In this document: positions 58,646-64,000 of the stretch, one piece after another
Layout: each line of letters starts with the position of its first letter
Position numbering within the stretch: position 1 is the first letter of the stretch
Source of the DNA: Paramarasmius palmivorus
Taxonomy: Eukaryota; Basidiomycota; Agaricomycetes; Agaricales; Marasmiaceae
DNA length: 64,000 nt
Direction: 5' to 3'
Assembly (NCBI GenBank): GCA_037176845.1
Contig: JAYKXP010000072.1
Coordinates: forward strand, 237,039 to 301,038
Notes under the pieces: generated by a model
Told to the model about the DNA's origin: nothing
Databases searched by the model: none
The model's input: the letters and a program-made list of their open reading frames with translations, nothing else
Translations under genes and position numbers: made by a program

Positions 58646-60747
58646 GAATGAAATGACGGGTCGGGTTGTACATCACCGAGAAATCTTGCTTCTCGGATGC
58701 ATTCCAAGATCTTTCTCTTCCAGATGGCCGTTAGACCCTCTAGATCATAACCTGTGATGCTGAAGGAATGCATGGGTCCATCTGTCTCCTCAGTTCGTAG
58801 ACGACTTCCACCGCATCAAGTATATCTGATCTGTTCAGAATGATGCCCAGGTAATCGTCGGTCTGCTCCGATATCTCTGGAAACTGCCATAGTTCTGAGC
58901 AGGATTCACTAGAGATGTCCTGTTAGGATGATTTTAGCATATATTGGCAAGGTCTGCATGAGGAACTTACTATGTTTTGTCCATCCACGATACTCAGACG
59001 AGAAATGAGGAAACTCTTGAAGAGCTGGTTCGAGTTGAAGATGCAGAGGAGATTCGGGAAGAGGGTGTTCTGCCAGAGGATGCCAAAGAAATCTGCGAAG
59101 TGGTCGATCTTCTGGAAGAGGCTGAAGAGTTCGGCGATGAATTTCGGGCTGCCGAAGACTTAGACATGGTTCCAGAAGGGCGCAAGAGTTGAGCAAACTA
59201 TGCGTTCCTATTAAGAGGATCAGCGGTAAAGTTTTCTCTAATCGCAGTTTGCATAACCTCTCCTACTTCCTCCTCGCCATCGGCAGGATCACAGTCCGCT
59301 TCCCATCAGGTCCTCATCAAAGATACTACAACCTTCGTAGACCCGAGCATCGACTTCACTTTGAAACATGCCATATACTCGTTTATGGATGCACTATGAA
59401 TTGCGAGTGCTGTCGTCGTTCCCCAGATACACCCTCCTTTAGGTTAACCAAAGCCTCTGTAACAGTAGACCGAATACCCTGCTCTATGGTTAGCCCTGAC
59501 AACTCATTGGGGAAATGGTATTGACATACAGAGATGAATAATGAAATAGTTCTTGTCGGAGATGGACCACTTTGCGACGGCAAATTCACGTGGGTTTGCT
59601 CAGCAAATCTGCGATGGTAGTTTCCGAGCGATAAGATGCCGAAGCTATATCCTAGGTGTCTTGTTGCTTCCATTTTTGCCTTCCAAGATTGGTGTAGGAG
59701 AGAAGCTGCAGAGGGAGACCTTCGTGCCAAAGCGAATCCGCGAGATATCTCCGCCACTGGAGGAAAGATGTATCCCTTGCTGTTTAAAAGGACAGGAGAG
59801 AAGTTGGACCAGTTCGACGAGTCTTGTGGTGATTGGAAGGTTCGGGAATTGATGAAGAAGGTTGAGAGAGTTCAAGACCATTTTGTAGGTCTCTTCGTTC
59901 CTGTGGTAGCGATACATGTTCTTCGGGAGATGCAACCGCTGATAAACCACATACTAGTCAATGATCAAGCTAGTCACCGAAAATTTACTCAACGCACCCT
60001 TCTCTCTGCATTTGTGGGCTGAGCCTGGATGTATCCAGACCTCGACATTAGCGACCCTGATGTCGCCTTCAGCAATCGCCATGCAGTCCTCAATTTGAGG
60101 AGGCCTAACGTCGGAAGCCAGACTGGGCAGAACAAAAGCTTTGCCCCTCTTCTTTTGTTCTGTCTGGAATGACGTCAGCACTATCCATCCGATCTGCGTT
60201 AGCTCTTTTGGATGAGGCTGAGACTTGGAAATGCCGTGCCGCTGCTTGATGCAACCCCTGAGCTCAACATGTTGATGCTGGTATATGGAGCTTGAATCGG
60301 ACGAGCATGCCTGAGCTGGCGGAAACGCTAGGTTGTGCCGGCGGCAAAGCCTGAGCTACTGGAAGATTGCAGCCAAAGGTGGCGGTGGCAGTTGTGGCGT
60401 CTGGACATTGGAGCATTAGCCTGGAGTTGAGACATGAACGACAGCGGGTTCAGAGGTTCACTCTGAGTCATCGGAAGTTGGGTAGGCGGAGGTTGAGGCG
60501 GAAGCTGATTAGGCGGAAGCTGATTAGGCGGAAGCTGAGTAGACGGAAGCTGAGTAGACGGAAGCTGAGTAGACGGAAGCTGAGTAGGCGGAAGTTGGGT
60601 CGGTGCAGGTTGGGTCGGTACAGGTTGGGATATATTCGGAAACGCATTTGTATTTGGGAAAGATGAAGATATCATTTGAGGATGATTCTGCAGCCACGCA
60701 CACAAGCCCTGCATGAACATTTCTGGGTTCATGTTGGCCTGGTCCAT
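58646..60747 (-). CDS. Probable 5' part of the same gene, exon structure unresolved
   Basis: Several minus-strand open segments look coding. The first starts at ATG 60747 (MDQANMNPEMFMQGLCAWL) and runs into Pro/Gln-rich repeats. A second at about 60310-60015 reads KELTQIGWIVLTSFQTEQK and ADVRPP-like text, ending before a GTGCGT donor. A third, at about 59757-59383, includes RHLGYSFGILSLGNYHRRF and QGIRSTVTEALVNLKEG. A Ser-rich segment lies at 59185-58994. I could not join them into one frame, so decay or missed introns are both possible. No independent gene is supported on the plus strand. Confidence 0.35.
60497..60600. repeat. 15-bp minisatellite coding Pro-x-Gln-Leu-Pro
   Basis: About seven units of a 15-bp repeat (AGGCGGAAGCTGATT type) inside the first open segment. 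On the minus strand each unit encodes a five-residue repeat such as PSTQL or PPNQL. Confidence 0.8.
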
Positions 60748-63700
60748 AGCGCCTCTGTAGGAATCATCAGCTAGGAAGGGTATCCATATAGAATCACGAC
60801 GTACCTTAGAGTATCCTCTTGGTCAAGAAATTAACGCAAAATAAAGACACAAACGAATGGGCAGGGTGGATGAAAAGAGAGACTGGACAACTGAGGAGCC
60901 TGTAAACCTCTTGGAGATCGATTTATACCGGCTCGTCCCTACAACACGTCTGTTAGTCAACGAAATAACAACTATCGATTTGGCCCACCTGGTAATACAG
61001 CATGACAAAGTCGCTATCCGATTTGACGGTCACAGCTCAAGGCATAGGAGATGCCGAACTTGAAGAGCGGATACAGATGCCATTGCACGGCATTATAAAA
61101 GAATAACGAAGGGCTGAAATGTAGGGCGAACGTTATATAGGCAGACATAAAGGAATCATCAAAGCACGACTTACTGGAATGAGTTCACACCTCAAAACGG
61201 GTAGACATGAGGATAATAGCGAGCAAGACAAGGGTGTAGTTGGAGTGAGTGTAAGACCAGAGTATGCGACCACGTCAAGGGAACGTGCAACCACGGCAAG
61301 CGCTAGTTCAAAGTACGCAGACACGCCACGCATTTTACATCACATGTCACGAATTTCCGGTGAAAAATGTATTCATAAAGGGGTACCTGTTCAGCCGACA
61401 TTGCACAGAACAAAAAGATACGCGACTTACGTGTAAATTCTCTGAATTTTGTGTTACTTTCATCGAGCAGCACGCGAGGAAGCGTAGAGATGGTCGTGGT
61501 CGTGAAGGAAGCCGCGACGAGGACACGAAATTTTACACGGGCCGGTCCAGACCCCGGCGCCCTTGCCGATTTGAATTTGATTCCTACACAAGGTCTACAT
61601 ATCCTATTTGGAAACACAGTACACTAGTGTCTCCTACGAAGCCCAAGTAACATCGCACGATAAGCCCAGATAGCCTATTCACCAGGATGCTGTAACGATA
61701 TTCAATACCTGTACGCGGAACGCAGAAACGAAGGATGACATACCTAGGGCACTATCATTCCTCTTTCCTGGTCTCTACGAATGCTTCACGACCTCCTATT
61801 GTTGTCCAACACATCCTGAACCTCTGATACCTGGGCCTCGGAAGCGATCACCAGACCATCCAGAGTATGCAAATTAGCCTATCTCCTATACAGAAGTCTA
61901 TCGACATGAAGGCTCATCACTGTCCGACGTCCAACCCCTCGATACCATTCAGGATAGACCGTGAACGTCGTGCACGGTGTTATCCGCCTTCTGCGTGCAA
62001 TTTGGAAGCAGGAAACTTTCGGCTGCTACCTGCGTCGCTGAGAATCTCAAGCTCTTCGATGAGATTACAAAGTTGCGAGCTTGTTTGAGGAGCTGGAGGT
62101 ATGGCTGGATCCTAAGAGTGGGATAAGATGGACACCAGTTGAGCAAGCTGTTTGCCGGGCACGTCCTCTCAACTAGCACAAAGAGTAGAGGATGTGTGCG
62201 CTTCCTGAAATGGAAACGTTCAGCACCACCTCTCGAGACGAAATTAAGAGAAATATACCTATGCTTTGCCGACGAAAAATCAATCCCGAGTGCCTTTGGA
62301 GCATGTACAGTTCATTGCGCTCAATGAAAAGAGTGATATCTTCGGGAGAGGAAATGTCGCAAGAAGCGCACATCCGCTGTTTTTGCGATTCCGAATGCAG
62401 AAAGCAGCCTCTCCTGTCCTTCCTACAACATCTCCATATCTCAGAGTCTGAGAACCTCCGGTGTTTGGCGCGGCGGTTAATGCTGGTTTGGGTGCTTTCC
62501 GCTGAGTTGAGACAACCTAGCAGGATATGAGTGCCTGCTTACTAAGTGACAAGAAAGAAATCAACCTGACATAACAAAAATTGCATTTTCTGATTACACG
62601 GGGTAGTAAGGGGTTATAAAAGTCCATCTGAAGTTCACCACCATCTTCGGGCGTTTAGCATGCCTCTGCGGTCTCCGATCCCTTATCTATTACCCATCTA
62701 CCCTATTCGTCTGTTTCCCGTTTGTGTTTCCAGCAGTTACCCATTTTCGCAGACCCCAGCCAGCTTCAGACATCGAGATAACGCGAAATCGTAGGAAGCC
62801 GTTCGTGTACGGTAATATAGTGCGTCGCCCACAGCCTATGGCACACCTCAATGGGCGAGCGGGGCGTCGGCGTGGATGCTTTTATGGATAGTGTGGATGT
62901 GATGCGGGTGTAAGTGTCGGTCTTAGGGGTGTTTGAGTGAAGAGCCAAGGAACCGCCAAACGTCCAGCGGAAATGACCCCTTCTATGAAACCGAGGCGGA
63001 GAAAGATACGGGTGGAAGCGCCACCGGAGGGCGTAAAACTTGATTTGTGCTTCATCGGGGGCGAGTCGAAGACTTACAGGTATGAATGCAGAATGCACGT
63101 AGATACCTGGTGGAATGGCAGTGAGATGGTGTATGTTCCGGTCAGAGGTATTCGCCAGTTCTGTTGTATGACATCGTGCTCTGAGCGTTTAGGGATGTTG
63201 TTGAAGATGTAGCAGGCGCGAGAGATAGACCTCAGTTGGTCGCCTGGGGTATGTCCTGCTGAAGGAGGATTGGTGTATCGTAGAAGATGTCAAGCATCTG
63301 TGGGTTGCGGAGTTGGGTTATGCGCCAATTATGTTTTCTTCATCGCCGCCCGTACATTAGATCCAACTGAAGCCCGTGTTCACACCTCATGGCCTTCGCA
63401 CCGTTTATTTCCAACAAATTGGACGCATATCGAGGGTTTTGGTGTCGGAGGAATGAGAATCTGAGACTTGGGTGTCTGGAAGGTTCATGAGTTGCGTCTG
63501 GTGAGCCTAGGCAGGCTATATGATATATCTTCATGTTTTGATCTGTTTCCCGATGTTTTCGTAGAGGGGAAAGTTGTTGGGGGGATTGGGCTGAGGAAGC
63601 GGATGCCGAGAAAAACGGAAGCGAAAATATGGGGAGGATGAGGAGGAGAACGTATGGAAGAGAGAAATGCCGGATGACGCGCCATGGCTTTCACCACGAC

Positions 63701-64000
63701 GGTAATCCATGGTGCAAATCACTTAGATGCTCTCTCTCGTTCACCAAGAACAGAATGGCAGCAATGTATGTCGACCGTTCAAGTAAAGTGTTATCCAAAC
63801 TCATTTCTTTTGTATTGAAGCTCGAAGCCTGACCTCATCCGTCTACTCGCCCACTTTGTAATATACGTGAAACCTTTTTGTTTCTTACATACATCCATGG
63901 TTTAACGGATAATGCGATAAAGGTGCGGACAAGTATTTTCCATACAAGGGCTACATCACTCATGTCATATCCACGCCTAGATTAATGGCTTGCTGCCCCT
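60748..64000. other. Gene-free or unresolved right end
   Basis: About 3.2 kb with frames below 130 residues on both strands, none with a recognised motif. A TTATAAAAG at about 62615 lies some 40 nt before an ATG at 62660 that opens a 44-codon frame (MPLRSPIPYLLPIYPIRLF); too short to call. No tRNA, rRNA or repeat seen. Confidence 0.35.

Noticed and set aside
58977..59192. An acidic, coiled-coil-like plus-strand frame
   Set aside because: It is the exact antisense of a Ser-rich minus-strand segment that fits the gene on that strand better; GAAGA repeats give such frames by chance.
1..64000. tRNA, rRNA and CRISPR arrays
   Set aside because: I looked for internal A and B box pairs and for regularly spaced repeats and found none; the tandem repeats present lack unique spacers and the DNA is eukaryotic.

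Overview
The window is nuclear DNA of a mushroom-forming basidiomycete (Agaricomycetes). Genes are split by many 45-67 nt GT-AG introns, compact TATA promoters lie 41-52 nt before several starts, and the gene families are ones typical of Agaricales: F-box proteins with an N-terminal coiled coil, HET-like proteins, a cupredoxin-like extracellular protein, and a large 2OG-Fe(II) dioxygenase family. I rebuilt the exon structures by hand. Where I give exon lists, the reading frame closes across every splice junction.

Layout. 0-7.6 kb: three tandem F-box paralogs on the minus strand (one runs off the window, one is frameshifted, one is intact), with a small secreted protein between the second and third. 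In all three paralogs the first coding exon appears to be the ATG alone. 7.7-19.3 kb: a roughly 5-6 kb segment present twice in tandem. Each copy holds a decayed F-box gene facing an intact three-exon HET-like membrane protein. 19.3-21.9 kb: gene-poor. 21.9-26.3 kb: a GPI-type cupredoxin protein and a 13-exon ERMP1-like M28 metallopeptidase. 26.7-34 kb: three secreted SurE-type phosphatase paralogs with an RNI-like leucine-rich-repeat gene among them. 34.2-36.6 kb: mitochondrial D-lactate dehydrogenase (DLD1 type, 13 exons).

37.4-60.7 kb is an accessory, mobile-element-like region. It starts with a 214-bp tandem duplication beside an intact DD35E integrase-core gene, which is head-to-head with an uncharacterised gene across 269 bp. 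Two tandem F-box/LRR-like paralogs follow, then about 2 kb of diverged repeats. Next come a 13-exon, 1517-residue protein with a TET/JBP-like 2OG-Fe(II) dioxygenase core, a divergently transcribed uncharacterised gene broken by one in-frame TGA, and a decaying gene whose C-terminus resembles a HECT C-lobe. A coding-like repeat found only at 48.0-48.3 kb and 57.0 kb brackets the dioxygenase pair. From 60.7 kb to the end I see no gene I can support.

Housekeeping genes (ERMP1, DLD1, the LRR gene) sit in the middle. The flanks are tandem-duplicating families: F-box and HET on the left, integrase, dioxygenase and partners on the right. The strongest candidate for an undescribed system is the integrase / dioxygenase / partner-gene block at 37-61 kb.
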